Shown in pieces: positions 15,783 through 25,671 of a stretch of DNA of 64,000 bases. The notes under the pieces are model-generated. The model saw nothing but the letters and a program-made list of their open reading frames with translations, made no database searches and had not been told where the DNA came from. The stretch comes from Alteromonas sp. CI.11.F.A3 (GTDB lineage Bacteria > Pseudomonadota > Gammaproteobacteria > Enterobacterales > Alteromonadaceae). Position numbers and translations under genes: made by a program. Position 1 is the first letter of the stretch; each line of letters starts with the position of its first letter. The stretch is from contig NZ_CP136708.1 of NCBI RefSeq assembly GCF_032925565.1, forward strand, positions 4,216,001 to 4,280,000, given 5' to 3'.

Positions 15783-17159
15783 ATGGATTGGGTATCAATT
15801 ATCCCCCCATTGGTTGCGATCATTGTCGTATTCTGGAAAAAAGAAGTTATATTGGCATTGCTGTTAGCGGTGCTGTGCTCTGAAGCACTTATTTTGTTAA
15901 CGGCAAGTCCTGCCACCAGCTTTCTTGCGCCAATCAATGCTATAGAACGCGTAGTCGATACCGCTTCCAGCCCTGGTAATACCCGAGTCATTCTATTTTC
16001 TGTATTAGTGGGCGCACTGCTGGCGTTTATTCGCGACTCTGGCGGTGTAACAGCTACCGTTAACTACTTAGTAGGCAAAGGCGTTGCCAAGAATAAGAAA
16101 CAGGTTGGCAGCCTTACTATGTTTACCGGTATCGCGGTATTTATAGAATCGAATTTAAGTGTGCTAACGGCAGGTATTTTTGCCCGAGGGTTATTCGACC
16201 GCTTCGGCATGAGCCGCGCTCGCTTAGCGTATATTATCGACTCCACCAGCGCACCAGTATGCATACTCATTTTACTCAATGGTTGGGGGGCTTTCATTTT
16301 AAGCTTGCTCGACACTTACGAGCTGCCAGCATCTTCAGCCTCAATATTATGGGGCAGTGTATTTTTTAACTTTTACGCTATTTTTACCTTGCTGATTGTG
16401 GCTTACACCATAGCCGCAGACAAAGTGCACGGCCCATTGGCAGTGGAAGAGAAAACCCTATCGAAAACAGACATTCCCCAACAAACAGAAACGGCTACCA
16501 AAGCGCGTTATATGTTAGTGCCATTACTTACTATGGTATTAAGCATGGTGGGCTTTATGTTTTGGACGGGTAACGGCACTTTATCTGAAGGCAGTGGCAG
16601 TAAATCTGTGCTTTATGCCACGGCACTTGCCACCGCTATTGCTTATGGCCTTTTACTTTGGCACAAACGCTTCACACATAAAGAAGCGGTGGAAATCGGC
16701 TTTAAAGGCATGGGGGAACTGCTTCCCCTTGTCACCATTGTGCTGCTGTCTCTTACCTTAGGGAATAGTTTAAAAGACTTAGGCACAGGTGTATTTGTGG
16801 CAGGTGTGGTGGGTGAATACCTTCCCCTTGTTTTCATCGTACCTATGCTGTTTATTGCAGGGGCGGTAATGTCGTTTACCACAGGCACCTCATGGGGCAC
16901 CTTTGCTATTCTTATTCCTATTGGCGTGCCGTTAATTCAAACCCTTGGATTACCGCCTTCATTAGTGGTTGCGGCTATTTTAGGCGGCGGTATTTTTGGC
17001 GATCACTGTTCGCCTATTTCCGATACCACTGCCGTGTCGTCATTAGCCGCAGGCTGTGATGTATTAACCCATGTAAAAACCCAGTTCCCTTACGCGCTTG
17101 TGGCCGGCGGGTTAACTTTGGTGGGTTATCTTATTGCCAGCATTATTATGATTGGCTAG
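15783..17159 (+). CDS. NhaC-family Na+/H+ antiporter-type carrier
   Basis: A polytopic inner-membrane carrier of 458 residues with about ten or eleven helices. The second ATG (15783) is preferred over that at 15771 because GGAAAG lies 4 nt before it and the protein then begins 'MDWVSIIPPLVAII', typical of the family. Conserved features are 'AVFIESNLSVLTAG', 'IDSTSAPVCILI', 'FTTGTSWGTFAILIPIG' and 'GGGIFGDHCSPISDTT', all signatures of NhaC-type carriers. That superfamily includes Na+/H+ antiporters and the malate/lactate antiporter MleN of B. subtilis. Its position between nagZ-like and ggt genes suggests a salvage-related solute, but the sequence does not tell which. It is followed by ggt after 69 bp. 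Confidence 0.82.
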   Translation: MDWVSIIPPLVAIIVVFWKKEVILALLLAVLCSEALILLTASPATSFLAPINAIERVVDTASSPGNTRVILFSVLVGALLAFIRDSGGVTATVNYLVGKGVAKNKKQVGSLTMFTGIAVFIESNLSVLTAGIFARGLFDRFGMSRARLAYIIDSTSAPVCILILLNGWGAFILSLLDTYELPASSASILWGSVFFNFYAIFTLLIVAYTIAADKVHGPLAVEEKTLSKTDIPQQTETATKARYMLVPLLTMVLSMVGFMFWTGNGTLSEGSGSKSVLYATALATAIAYGLLLWHKRFTHKEAVEIGFKGMGELLPLVTIVLLSLTLGNSLKDLGTGVFVAGVVGEYLPLVFIVPMLFIAGAVMSFTTGTSWGTFAILIPIGVPLIQTLGLPPSLVVAAILGGGIFGDHCSPISDTTAVSSLAAGCDVLTHVKTQFPYALVAGGLTLVGYLIASIIMIG

Positions 17160-17228
17160 CGCTAAGTCTATTTTCACAGTTCTAATAATAATTTTTATCA
17201 AAAGTTTTCAATTTTAAGGAGTTAGGCG

Positions 17229-18902
17229 GTGTTGAAGAAAACGTTTTTTCTGTTCTCATTTGTAATTCTGACAGCGTGTAGTCAAACAGGCGTTGAAGTA
17301 ACGCAAACTCAACAGCAAGCCGTCGCGATGCCCGATACCTTTAGTGCCGACGCCGCGTATGCTGTTTTAGAAGACGGCGGAAATGCAGTAGATGCTGCTA
17401 TTACTGCGCAGTTTGTGCTGGCAGTGACTTTACCTGAAGCAGGTAATGTGGGCGGCGGAGGCTTTATGACCATTGCGTTTGAAGGCAGCACTGACTTTCT
17501 TGATTACCGCGAAATGGCACCGTCTGATGCACATCGAGATATGTACTTAGATGACGAGGGGGATGTAAAACCTTACGAATCACTCTTTGGCGCCAAAGCA
17601 GCAGGTATTCCGGGTACGGTTGCTGGCATGTGGGCTGCACATCAAAAATACGGCAGCTTACCGTGGAGCCGTCTTGTGGCGCCTGCAGTTGAACTGGCTG
17701 AAAATGGCTTTTTAGTACCAGAAAAGCTTGCCAGTAACATTACCCGCTATTTAGCTCGTACCCGCAAGCAAGGCTTAAACAGCAACTTTGCTAGTTACTT
17801 TGAACACGCCAAAGCCAATACAATGTTCAAGCAACCTGAATTAGCCAGTACGTTAAAAGCGATTCAACAGCATGGCCAAGATGGATTTTACCAAGGCGAG
17901 GTTGCCAAGAAAATTGTTTCCTTTATGCAAGAAAACGGTGGGCTAATTAACCACAGTGACCTAGCGGCTTATAAAGCGGTATGGCGTAAACCTCTTGAAC
18001 TTAATTGGCAAGGCTACACCCTAGTGACAGCACCACCACCAAGCTCAGGCGGCGTAGCTGTGGCGCAGTGGATTGGTATGCTAGAAAGCTACGGCAGCAA
18101 TCATACTCTGCCAGAACATAACAGCGCCGAATACCTGCATGTTATGTCTGAAATTGGTAAACGCGTATTTGCTGATAGAGCGGAATATCTTGGCGATCCT
18201 GACTTTGTTGAAGTACCGGTTGCTGAGCTTGTTGCCCCTGACTATATCAAGGCTCGCGCATCGCTTATTCAACCCAATAGTATTTCAGATACGCCAAGTG
18301 TTAAACCTGGCCTAAAAGAAAGCGAAGATACCACCCACTTTTCTATTATGGATAAATGGGGCAACGCGATTGCTAATACCACCACCATTAACCTTACTTT
18401 TGGTAGTGGCGTGGTAGTGGCTGGGGCGGGCTTCTTACTTAACGATGAGATGGATGATTTTAGTGCTAAGCCTGGCGTACCTAATTTCTTTGGTGCTGTT
18501 GGCGGAGAAGCTAATGCCATTTCGCCTTATAAGCGCATGTTATCTTCAATGACTCCTACCCTAGTAAAACAGGGTGGTGATGTTGTTTTGGCAACCGGTT
18601 CACCCGGTGGCACAACCATTATTTCGTCGGTAGCACAGTCGTTGTTAAACGCATTATTGTTCGATTTTGATGCCACAAAATCTGCTAACGCGCCTCGTTT
18701 TCACCACCAATTGCTACCTAAAGATACCATTCGTGTCCATCCTGGGTTTGATGAGGCAACATTGACTGAATTAACTGATATGGGTTACACCATAGATGCC
18801 CGCCGCTTTGGTGATGTGCACTTAATTAAGCGTACAGCGCAAGGTGTAGAAGCCGCTTCCGAAGCAAGTGGACGCGGTAAAAGCATAGTATCTGCACGTT
18901 AG
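17229..18902 (+). CDS. ggt: Gamma-glutamyltransferase, lipoprotein form
   Basis: N-terminal nucleophile hydrolase that cleaves gamma-glutamyl bonds (glutathione and other gamma-glutamyl peptides). The 557-residue precursor starts at GTG with AGGAG 7 nt upstream. It has a lipobox 'LTAC' at residues 14-17, so it is probably lipid-anchored in the periplasm or outer membrane. The self-cleavage site and catalytic threonine lie in 'EDTTHFSIM' at about residue 368. Substrate-binding marks include 'GNVGGGGFM' and 'LDYREMAP' in the large subunit, and 'SSMTPTLV' and 'GSPGGTTI' in the small subunit. Neighbouring salvage genes raise the possibility that it handles gamma-D-Glu-containing peptides, but glutathione use is the default. 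The PepSY gene follows after 30 bp. Confidence 0.92.
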   Translation: MLKKTFFLFSFVILTACSQTGVEVTQTQQQAVAMPDTFSADAAYAVLEDGGNAVDAAITAQFVLAVTLPEAGNVGGGGFMTIAFEGSTDFLDYREMAPSDAHRDMYLDDEGDVKPYESLFGAKAAGIPGTVAGMWAAHQKYGSLPWSRLVAPAVELAENGFLVPEKLASNITRYLARTRKQGLNSNFASYFEHAKANTMFKQPELASTLKAIQQHGQDGFYQGEVAKKIVSFMQENGGLINHSDLAAYKAVWRKPLELNWQGYTLVTAPPPSSGGVAVAQWIGMLESYGSNHTLPEHNSAEYLHVMSEIGKRVFADRAEYLGDPDFVEVPVAELVAPDYIKARASLIQPNSISDTPSVKPGLKESEDTTHFSIMDKWGNAIANTTTINLTFGSGVVVAGAGFLLNDEMDDFSAKPGVPNFFGAVGGEANAISPYKRMLSSMTPTLVKQGGDVVLATGSPGGTTIISSVAQSLLNALLFDFDATKSANAPRFHHQLLPKDTIRVHPGFDEATLTELTDMGYTIDARRFGDVHLIKRTAQGVEAASEASGRGKSIVSAR

Positions 18903-18932
18903 GCACTGTTAGATCATAAGAAAGGAATAGCC

Positions 18933-19676
18933 ATGTATAAGCTATGTCGCACTGTCCATAATTGGCTGGGGCTTATACTGGCGATTCAAATTACCCTTTG
19001 GTTCGCCAGTGGTCTGGTGATGGCGTGGCTACCTATTGAAGATGTTCGCGGGGCGCACCTTCGCCATACCGTTCAAGCAAATTGGCAACACGCGACTCAA
19101 TCTCCACAATCTGTTCTTGCTTCTCATAGTGCTGACGCCACATTAGCGTTAAGCCAGCGGTTGATTGTGAATGAAGATAAACCTCGTGCAATACCTGTCT
19201 ATACAGTCTCTGAAGTAGTATCTGAAAGCTTTGCTCAGCAGAACACCACTGTTCGCTACAATGCCGTAAATGGGACCATTTTGGCACCACTAAGCGAAAC
19301 ACAAATTCAAAAAGCCGCTAATGTTCAATACGCGGGTACAGGCACCTTGAGTGAAATAGATTTTATTTCCACGTTACCTCAAGAAGTGCAGCAGCTTCCC
19401 TCGCCTATCTGGCAAGTGCAATTTAATGATACTGAAAACACACGGCTTTATATCGATCCAAACACTGGTAGCGTACTTCGTGTAAGAACAGACACTTGGC
19501 GGTTATTCGATTTTATGTGGATGCTGCATATCATGGATTATGAAGATCGCAGCGATTTTAATCATCCACTTTTGATTGGCTTTTCCGCCAGCGCATTACT
19601 TTTCACGCTGACGGGAATCGTGATGTTATGGCAACGCTTTCGACCAAAAAAACCTTTACGATTAAATAGAAGTTAA
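18933..19676 (+). CDS. PepSY-domain membrane protein
   Basis: A 247-residue protein with a membrane helix at residues 13-32 ('LGLILAIQITLWFASGLVMA'), a periplasmic region containing a PepSY-like segment ('VQFNDTENTRLYIDPNTGSV') and a C-terminal helix at about 215-233. This is the layout of PepSY-associated TM proteins, often linked to metal or redox tasks and to peptidase inhibition. AAGGAA lies 8 nt before the ATG. It directly follows ggt on the same strand and its last 4 nt overlap the convergent VOC gene. Function unknown. Confidence 0.72.
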   Translation: MYKLCRTVHNWLGLILAIQITLWFASGLVMAWLPIEDVRGAHLRHTVQANWQHATQSPQSVLASHSADATLALSQRLIVNEDKPRAIPVYTVSEVVSESFAQQNTTVRYNAVNGTILAPLSETQIQKAANVQYAGTGTLSEIDFISTLPQEVQQLPSPIWQVQFNDTENTRLYIDPNTGSVLRVRTDTWRLFDFMWMLHIMDYEDRSDFNHPLLIGFSASALLFTLTGIVMLWQRFRPKKPLRLNRS

Positions 19677-20092
19677 TCAGTTGCAAATAGCTGTTCGATA
19701 GAGGCAAAAGCTTTGAACTCCAGTGCATTACCACAGTAGTCCATGAAAAACATAGTAGCTTGCTCGCCCGGCAGCCCCTTAAACCGAATATAAGGTTCAA
19801 TAACAAATTGAACATCAGCCGCGGTCATTTTGTCAGCCAACGCCTGCCACTGCGGCATATCAAGCACTACGCCAAAATGCGGCACGGGTACGGCATGGCT
19901 ATCTACCCCATTATGGGAAGGCGCTGACGGCATTTTGTCAACACAATGTGTCACCAACTGATGACCGAAAAAATTCCAATCAATCCATTGGCTGTCACTG
20001 CGGCCTTTTTCACAGCCTAACAGTTTTCCATAAAAGGCTTCTGCATTAGCAAGATTACTCACCGGTATTGCTAAATGAAACGGCTGCGCCAT
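19673..20092 (-). CDS. VOC-family (glyoxalase fold) protein
   Basis: A 139-residue VOC-superfamily protein. Recognisable parts are 'FHLAIPVSNLANAEAFYGKLLG', the central 'VPHFGVVLDMPQWQALADKM' module and the C-terminal 'FFMDYCGNALEFKAF' segment with the metal-ligand Glu. His near the N-terminus, a mid-chain His and the late Glu could bind a divalent metal. It starts 10 nt after the stop of the aldehyde dehydrogenase gene, so both are probably translated from one message and may deal with the same aldehyde. No substrate can be assigned. Confidence 0.8.
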   Translation of the reverse strand: MAQPFHLAIPVSNLANAEAFYGKLLGCEKGRSDSQWIDWNFFGHQLVTHCVDKMPSAPSHNGVDSHAVPVPHFGVVLDMPQWQALADKMTAADVQFVIEPYIRFKGLPGEQATMFFMDYCGNALEFKAFASIEQLFATD

Positions 20093-20102
20093 ACGTTAAG
20101 TC

Positions 20103-21509
20103 CTATAAGAATTTTTTCAGTAACGATAATTTGAATTTAGAAAACGGTGCATAGCGTACGGGTGCATCCAACGCGAAAGCGCGTTTCATCACTGTTTTTA
20201 AATGACTAAAGGTATCGAACCCGGCTTGGCCATGGTAGCTCCCCATGCCGCTATTACCCACGCCGCCAAAGGGAAGTTCGGGGTTAGTCATAAATATCAT
20301 TGTATCGTTAGTGCACACACTGCCAGAGCTGGTTTTTTCAATAATACTATTAAGTACTTTATCACTATCGCTAAAGGCATATAGGGCTAGAGGTTTAGGC
20401 CTGTCGTTAATGAAACCGATGGCTTCATCGATAGAGCTCACGGGCACTATGGGTAAAATAGGACCGAAAATCTCTTCTTGCATGATGGCACTGTCTTTCG
20501 CAGGGTCGAGCACCAATGTGGGGGTCATGGCAGGTCGTGCTTCATTAATATCACCACCGTAAACCACATTAACCCCATCGAGGTAGCCTTGAAGGCGATG
20601 CAAATGGCGGGTATTGATGATATTGCCGTAATCTTTCGACGAAAAAGGGTTTTTACCAAATTGGGATTTAAGCTCTTTTTTAATAGCCTCTATTAGCTTT
20701 TGCTCAAAGCCTTTCACCACGAGCACGTAGTCGGGCGCGATACAGGTTTGCCCTGCATTCATCCACTTGCCCCATACAATTCGACGCGCAGTAATTTTCA
20801 AGTTGGTACTGCTATCAACAATACAGGGGCTTTTACCGCCCAGTTCTAGTGTAACAGGGGTTAAATGCCTAGCGGCCGCAGACATGACAATTTTACCAAC
20901 CGCTTCGCCGCCAGTGTAGAAAATATGATCCCATTTACACGCAAGTAGTGCCGATGATTCTTCCTTCCCGCCCTCGATTACCTCTACGCACGAGGTATCC
21001 ATATATTGGGGAATAAGTTTTGCCACAATCGTTGAGGTTTCAACAGATAATTCGGATGGTTTTAACACCGCACAGTTACCTGCCGCTAATGCGGCAATGT
21101 AAGGCGCTAGCAACAACTGAAGTGGGTAATTCCACGCGCCTATAATAAGCACTGTACCCAAAGGTTCTGGTTGCTGAAAGCTCTTACCCGGCCATGCAAT
21201 AAGCGGAGTTGATACCTTACGAGGCTGCATCCATTTATTTAAATGTTTAAGGGTGTGCTTAATGTCCGATAGCAGAAAGCCATGTTCGGCCACGTAGGCT
21301 TCACTTTCGCTTTTGCCTAAATCTTGATGGAGTGCCTGTAAGATCTCTTTTTCGTTTTCAATCAACAGGCGCTTTAGGGCGTCTAATTGACTCTTACGCC
21401 ATTCTAATGAACGGGTTTTGCCAGATCTAAAACTAGTTTGAAGCGAAGCTACCGTATCGAGAAAGCAAAAACCGGGTTCTACGGCGTGAAGCGTTGGTTG
21501 ATTAGACAT
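20103..21509 (-). CDS. Class-3-type aldehyde dehydrogenase (coniferyl-aldehyde-dehydrogenase-like)
   Basis: NAD(P)+-dependent oxidation of an aldehyde to the acid. The protein has 468 residues from the ATG at 21509, chosen because AGGTGGA lies 8 nt upstream and the sequence then aligns with family length; earlier in-frame starts (to 21587) lack a site. Catalytic Glu is in 'VTLELGGKSP' (about residue 218) and the nucleophile Cys in 'NAGQTCIAPDYVLV' (about 254). 'GAWNYPLQLLLAP' is the nucleotide-binding entrance and 'PFGGVGNSGMGSYHG' the C-terminal mark of ALDH3-type enzymes. Proteins of this group are often named coniferyl aldehyde dehydrogenase, but fatty or aromatic aldehydes are equally possible. 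Confidence 0.87.
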   Translation of the reverse strand: MSNQPTLHAVEPGFCFLDTVASLQTSFRSGKTRSLEWRKSQLDALKRLLIENEKEILQALHQDLGKSESEAYVAEHGFLLSDIKHTLKHLNKWMQPRKVSTPLIAWPGKSFQQPEPLGTVLIIGAWNYPLQLLLAPYIAALAAGNCAVLKPSELSVETSTIVAKLIPQYMDTSCVEVIEGGKEESSALLACKWDHIFYTGGEAVGKIVMSAAARHLTPVTLELGGKSPCIVDSSTNLKITARRIVWGKWMNAGQTCIAPDYVLVVKGFEQKLIEAIKKELKSQFGKNPFSSKDYGNIINTRHLHRLQGYLDGVNVVYGGDINEARPAMTPTLVLDPAKDSAIMQEEIFGPILPIVPVSSIDEAIGFINDRPKPLALYAFSDSDKVLNSIIEKTSSGSVCTNDTMIFMTNPELPFGGVGNSGMGSYHGQAGFDTFSHLKTVMKRAFALDAPVRYAPFSKFKLSLLKKFL

Positions 21510-21683
21510 AATACATTCCACCTGCATGTGAAGACTGTTGACCTGCTGGTTTTTAAATTCAAAACCAGTCGCAACCGAATAAGCCAATATTCATGTTATA
21601 GTAATGAGGGCAATAAACCACAACCCAATTATTTTGTTAATTAATGTTTAATTATTACCTCAATCTCAGTTTATTGCCTACAC

Positions 21684-21720
21684 AAAAAAGCCCGGTACTT
21701 AAAATAAGTACCGGGCTTTC
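21684..21720 (-). terminator. Intrinsic terminator of purA
   Basis: A 15-bp perfect stem (21687-21701 with 21705-21719) closed by a 3-nt loop. Read on the minus strand it ends in six T. It lies 27 nt past the purA stop codon. Confidence 0.9.
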
Positions 21721-21746
21721 AAATAGCCTAACTAGACGGGGCTAAT

Positions 21747-23048
<1,302 letters not shown>

Positions 23049-23215
23049 TCATATTGTGTAAGAAAATTAGGCGGGGATTCTATCAAAATTTTATACCCTT
23101 TATCATCTGTTTTATGCGCAAAAATGCGCCAGTTATTGGAAATTCATGGTCAATTTCAGTCTGTAACTCGCTAAGCATTTGTATACCCTAACTATTTTTA
23201 GTTACGCATTTAAAC

Positions 23216-23401
23216 TTATTGTGACAAGTAAAAAAGACAAACCACACCGATGACAACCAATACACCACCGGTTTGACGCAACTGATTGGTCTGCATCTGA
23301 CTTATTTGCAATAAGTATAAGCGCCAGCGCGTAGGGAATAACAAAGGGCCTATGCCTTCTACAATAAGCACTATTGCTAGCGCGGGCCAAAGCCAGTCCA
23401 T
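23216..23401 (-). CDS. DUF2065 (YjeT-family) small inner-membrane protein
   Basis: A 61-residue protein with two membrane helices ('ALAIVLIVEGIGPLLFP' and 'GVLVVIGVVCLFYL'). The start at 23401 is preferred because GAGG lies 6 nt before it and E. coli YjeT has about this length; an upstream ATG at 23449 would add 16 polar residues. Position next to purA is conserved with E. coli. Function unknown. Confidence 0.82.
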   Translation of the reverse strand: MDWLWPALAIVLIVEGIGPLLFPTRWRLYLLQISQMQTNQLRQTGGVLVVIGVVCLFYLSQ

Positions 23402-23683
23402 TTTATACCTCACTGTTTTATCTAAATTATTTTCGTATATCTGCGCCATATATTTTAAAGTCTAGTAGCAGCTAGTGGCGCTTAAAGTAATCACGTAAGC
23501 ATAGTAATGGCTCATTAGGGATTAACACATACATAAATACCCTATTTTGTTAACCTAATGGTTATTCGAGTATTTTATATTCAACCTACTGAAATTTTTC
23601 ACTTTTTTTAACCCAAAATAGTGCAAAAAATCTATCATCTGCTATACGTAGAGTATTGCACTTAATCACACGGAAACAAATTC

Positions 23684-24109
23684 ATGCGTTTTCCCAAATA
23701 TGGAAATTATGCGTTAGATATCTCTGGGAATGTATTGGAAGTGTTTGCTACGGGTGCGTGGAATTTAAAAACCGCAGAAGCCTTTACTGAAGAAATGCAT
23801 GACCTAGTGAGCAGGTTCGATGACAAACCTTGGGCAGCTTTGCTAGATGGCCGAAGGTGGGTGTTATCGACACCAGATACACAACAAATCATCGTTGACG
23901 CTATAAAATTTAGCATTACTAAAGGGCTAAAACGCTCTGCCTATGTGTTAGATACAGGCATGGTTAAGCGGGCGCAATTAGAATATACCCACCCAGCCAA
24001 AGAGCGCTCGTTTGATTTAAACGGTTATGAAAGAAACTACTTTCAACATTATTTTGCAGCGCTTAATTGGCTAGACAAGGAAGGCTTTTCACCTATAGCG
24101 AAAACGTAA
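23684..24109 (+). CDS. Hypothetical protein, possibly STAS/SpoIIAA-like fold
   Basis: A 141-residue soluble protein I cannot name. It has a strand-rich N-terminus ('YALDISGNVLEVFATGAWN'), a helix ('TAEAFTEEMHDLVSRF'), a central strand with 'WAALLDGRRW' and later helices. This alternation resembles STAS or SpoIIAA-like single-domain proteins, but that is only an impression. No signal peptide or membrane helix. It stands alone between divergent yjeT and the convergent thioredoxin-like gene; a short hairpin overlaps its stop codon. Confidence 0.65.
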   Translation: MRFPKYGNYALDISGNVLEVFATGAWNLKTAEAFTEEMHDLVSRFDDKPWAALLDGRRWVLSTPDTQQIIVDAIKFSITKGLKRSAYVLDTGMVKRAQLEYTHPAKERSFDLNGYERNYFQHYFAALNWLDKEGFSPIAKT

Positions 24110-24128
24110 GGGCGTATCAGTGCCCTTA
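24107..24128. terminator. Short bidirectional terminator-like hairpin
   Basis: TAAGGGC (24107-24113) pairs with GCCCTTA (24122-24128) around an 8-nt loop, in the 29-bp gap between two convergent genes. The flanks are only moderately T-rich, so the assignment is tentative. Confidence 0.45.
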
Positions 24129-24138
24129 AATTTAATTG

Positions 24139-25008
24139 CTAGTACAACAAGCTATACACTTTACGTCGATACTCAGATTTAAGCGCATCACCATCGGTTA
24201 ACGCATTAATCATATCCAGCATGATTTTACGTGCATCCCCAAACCCTAGCTCTTTTTTAAGTACGCTGAGCAGCAAGGATAACGCTTCTTCCGATTTATT
24301 AGCTTGGTGTAGTTGCACAGCCAAATCTACTTTGAGTTGTAAATCATCGGGGTTAGCCGCTACCGACGCCTGCAATTGGCGAATTTCAGGTGTATCAGCT
24401 GCCTGTTCAGCAAGCTCGATTTTACCGTTAAGGGTATTATAGCGCGCATCTTGATCGACTAACTTTATCTCTTCTAACAAGGCTTTAGCCTGTGTTAGCG
24501 ACCCAGTCTCAATGTAGCAATCAATGACCATATATTTGGCATTGATATTATCAGGGCTCATCTCTAAGACTTGCTTCGCATTCGATAAGCCTTCTACGTA
24601 ATCGCCTCTTTGAATGGCTTGTCCTGCTGCTGCAAGAAAATCATCTTCAGGATTAGGCAGGTACTTGGCTAGCATCTCACGAATTTGTGCTTCAGGTTGC
24701 ACGCCCGCAAAGCCATCTACAGGTTGGCCGTTTTGAACCACCATTACAGTAGGCAAACTACGAATGCCAAATTGACCTGCAACTTCTTGCTGCGTTTCAC
24801 AATCTACTTTGGCAAGAATAAGGTGCTGTGCATACTCTCCTGCTATCTTTTCTAAGATAGGCAGTAGATCTTTACATGGCTCACACCAGTCTGCCCAAAA
24901 ATCAATAAGCACCAGCTTTTCTTGTGATGCTTCTAAGATAACTTGCTGAAAATTCTCAACAGTAATATCAACGATAGTTGCCGCATTGTTCGCAACAAGA
25001 TTGTCCAT
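24139..25008 (-). CDS. cnoX: CnoX/YbbN-like thioredoxin with TPR-type C-terminal domain
   Basis: A 289-residue cytoplasmic protein: thioredoxin domain at residues 12-115 followed by a helical, TPR-like region to the end ('GDYVEGLSNAKQVLEMSP', 'LSLLLSVLKKELGFGDARKIM'). E. coli CnoX (YbbN) is a chaperedoxin that hands substrates to GroEL and DnaK. Unlike that protein, whose active site has lost a cysteine, this one has 'WADWCEPCKDLLP', an intact CxxC, so it should be redox-active as well. Cis-proline lies in 'IRSLPTVMV'. It is monocistronic and divergent from the DUF962-type gene. Confidence 0.86.
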   Translation of the reverse strand: MDNLVANNAATIVDITVENFQQVILEASQEKLVLIDFWADWCEPCKDLLPILEKIAGEYAQHLILAKVDCETQQEVAGQFGIRSLPTVMVVQNGQPVDGFAGVQPEAQIREMLAKYLPNPEDDFLAAAGQAIQRGDYVEGLSNAKQVLEMSPDNINAKYMVIDCYIETGSLTQAKALLEEIKLVDQDARYNTLNGKIELAEQAADTPEIRQLQASVAANPDDLQLKVDLAVQLHQANKSEEALSLLLSVLKKELGFGDARKIMLDMINALTDGDALKSEYRRKVYSLLY

Positions 25009-25183
25009 AAAGTGGGCCTTTTAAAACATTTATTTTCTGACAATGAATATGGGGTAACTCATAGCAAAAAACAACCGCTACAAAAAATCGGCAACAATGT
25101 CGTATTCACGACATACTTACCTACGCTCGCGTGTTAATTTGTTGTTAATTTACGCATTACGACACTCACTGGAGGGCTACGCC

Positions 25184-25513
25184 ATGGCTACCGAGTCAAA
25201 CGTTCAAACTCAATTTCAATCTTTTAGCGAGTTTTACCCTTATTATCTTGCGGAACATGCCAATCTAACCTGCAGAAAATTACACTTTATTGGTTCATGG
25301 TTAGTGTTAGGTGTCATCGCCAGTAGCATATTGACGGGCAACTTGGCCTTGTTATGGCTGATCCCAGTAGTAGGCTACGGCTTTGCGTGGGTGGGACATT
25401 TCTTTTATGAGAAAAATAGACCTGCGACTTTTCGCCATCCGCTCTATAGCTTACTGGGTGACTGGGTGATGTTTAAGGACATCTTAATAGGTAAAGTCAG
25501 TCTTAGGGCTTAA
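25184..25513 (+). CDS. DUF962/Mpo1-like membrane protein
   Basis: A 109-residue protein with the DUF962 layout: an amphipathic N-terminus ('FSEFYPYYLAEHANLTCRKLHFIG') and two hydrophobic segments, then 'GHFFYEKNRPATFRHPLYSLLGDWVMF'. Yeast Mpo1 and relatives act as Fe2+-dependent 2-hydroxy-fatty-acid dioxygenases, and the conserved histidines (LAEH, KLHF, GHFF) are visible here. The ATG at 25184 is preferred because GGAGGG lies 8 nt upstream; a longer frame from 25097 has no site. A terminator-like hairpin follows. Confidence 0.8.
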   Translation: MATESNVQTQFQSFSEFYPYYLAEHANLTCRKLHFIGSWLVLGVIASSILTGNLALLWLIPVVGYGFAWVGHFFYEKNRPATFRHPLYSLLGDWVMFKDILIGKVSLRA

Positions 25514-25553
25514 ATCCTATCAATTCTAATACTTGTCGGGTTAAAAGAAACAA

Positions 25554-25616
25554 AAAAAGCCAGACGCCCCCTGTGAAGTAACCCCAGTGAAGTGTCCCGC
25601 AGTACGCTGGCTTTTT
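25554..25616. terminator. Terminator-like inverted repeat, bidirectional
   Basis: AAAAAGCCAG (25554-25563) pairs with CTGGCTTTTT (25607-25616), giving A/T-tailed arms suitable for both convergent genes. The 43-nt loop is long and contains the partial repeat 'gtgaagt' twice. Confidence 0.6.
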
Positions 25617-25671
25617 GAATTTTAAAATCTAGTCGATTTCAACACACTAGAAATAAGGCTGTTCCAACCAT

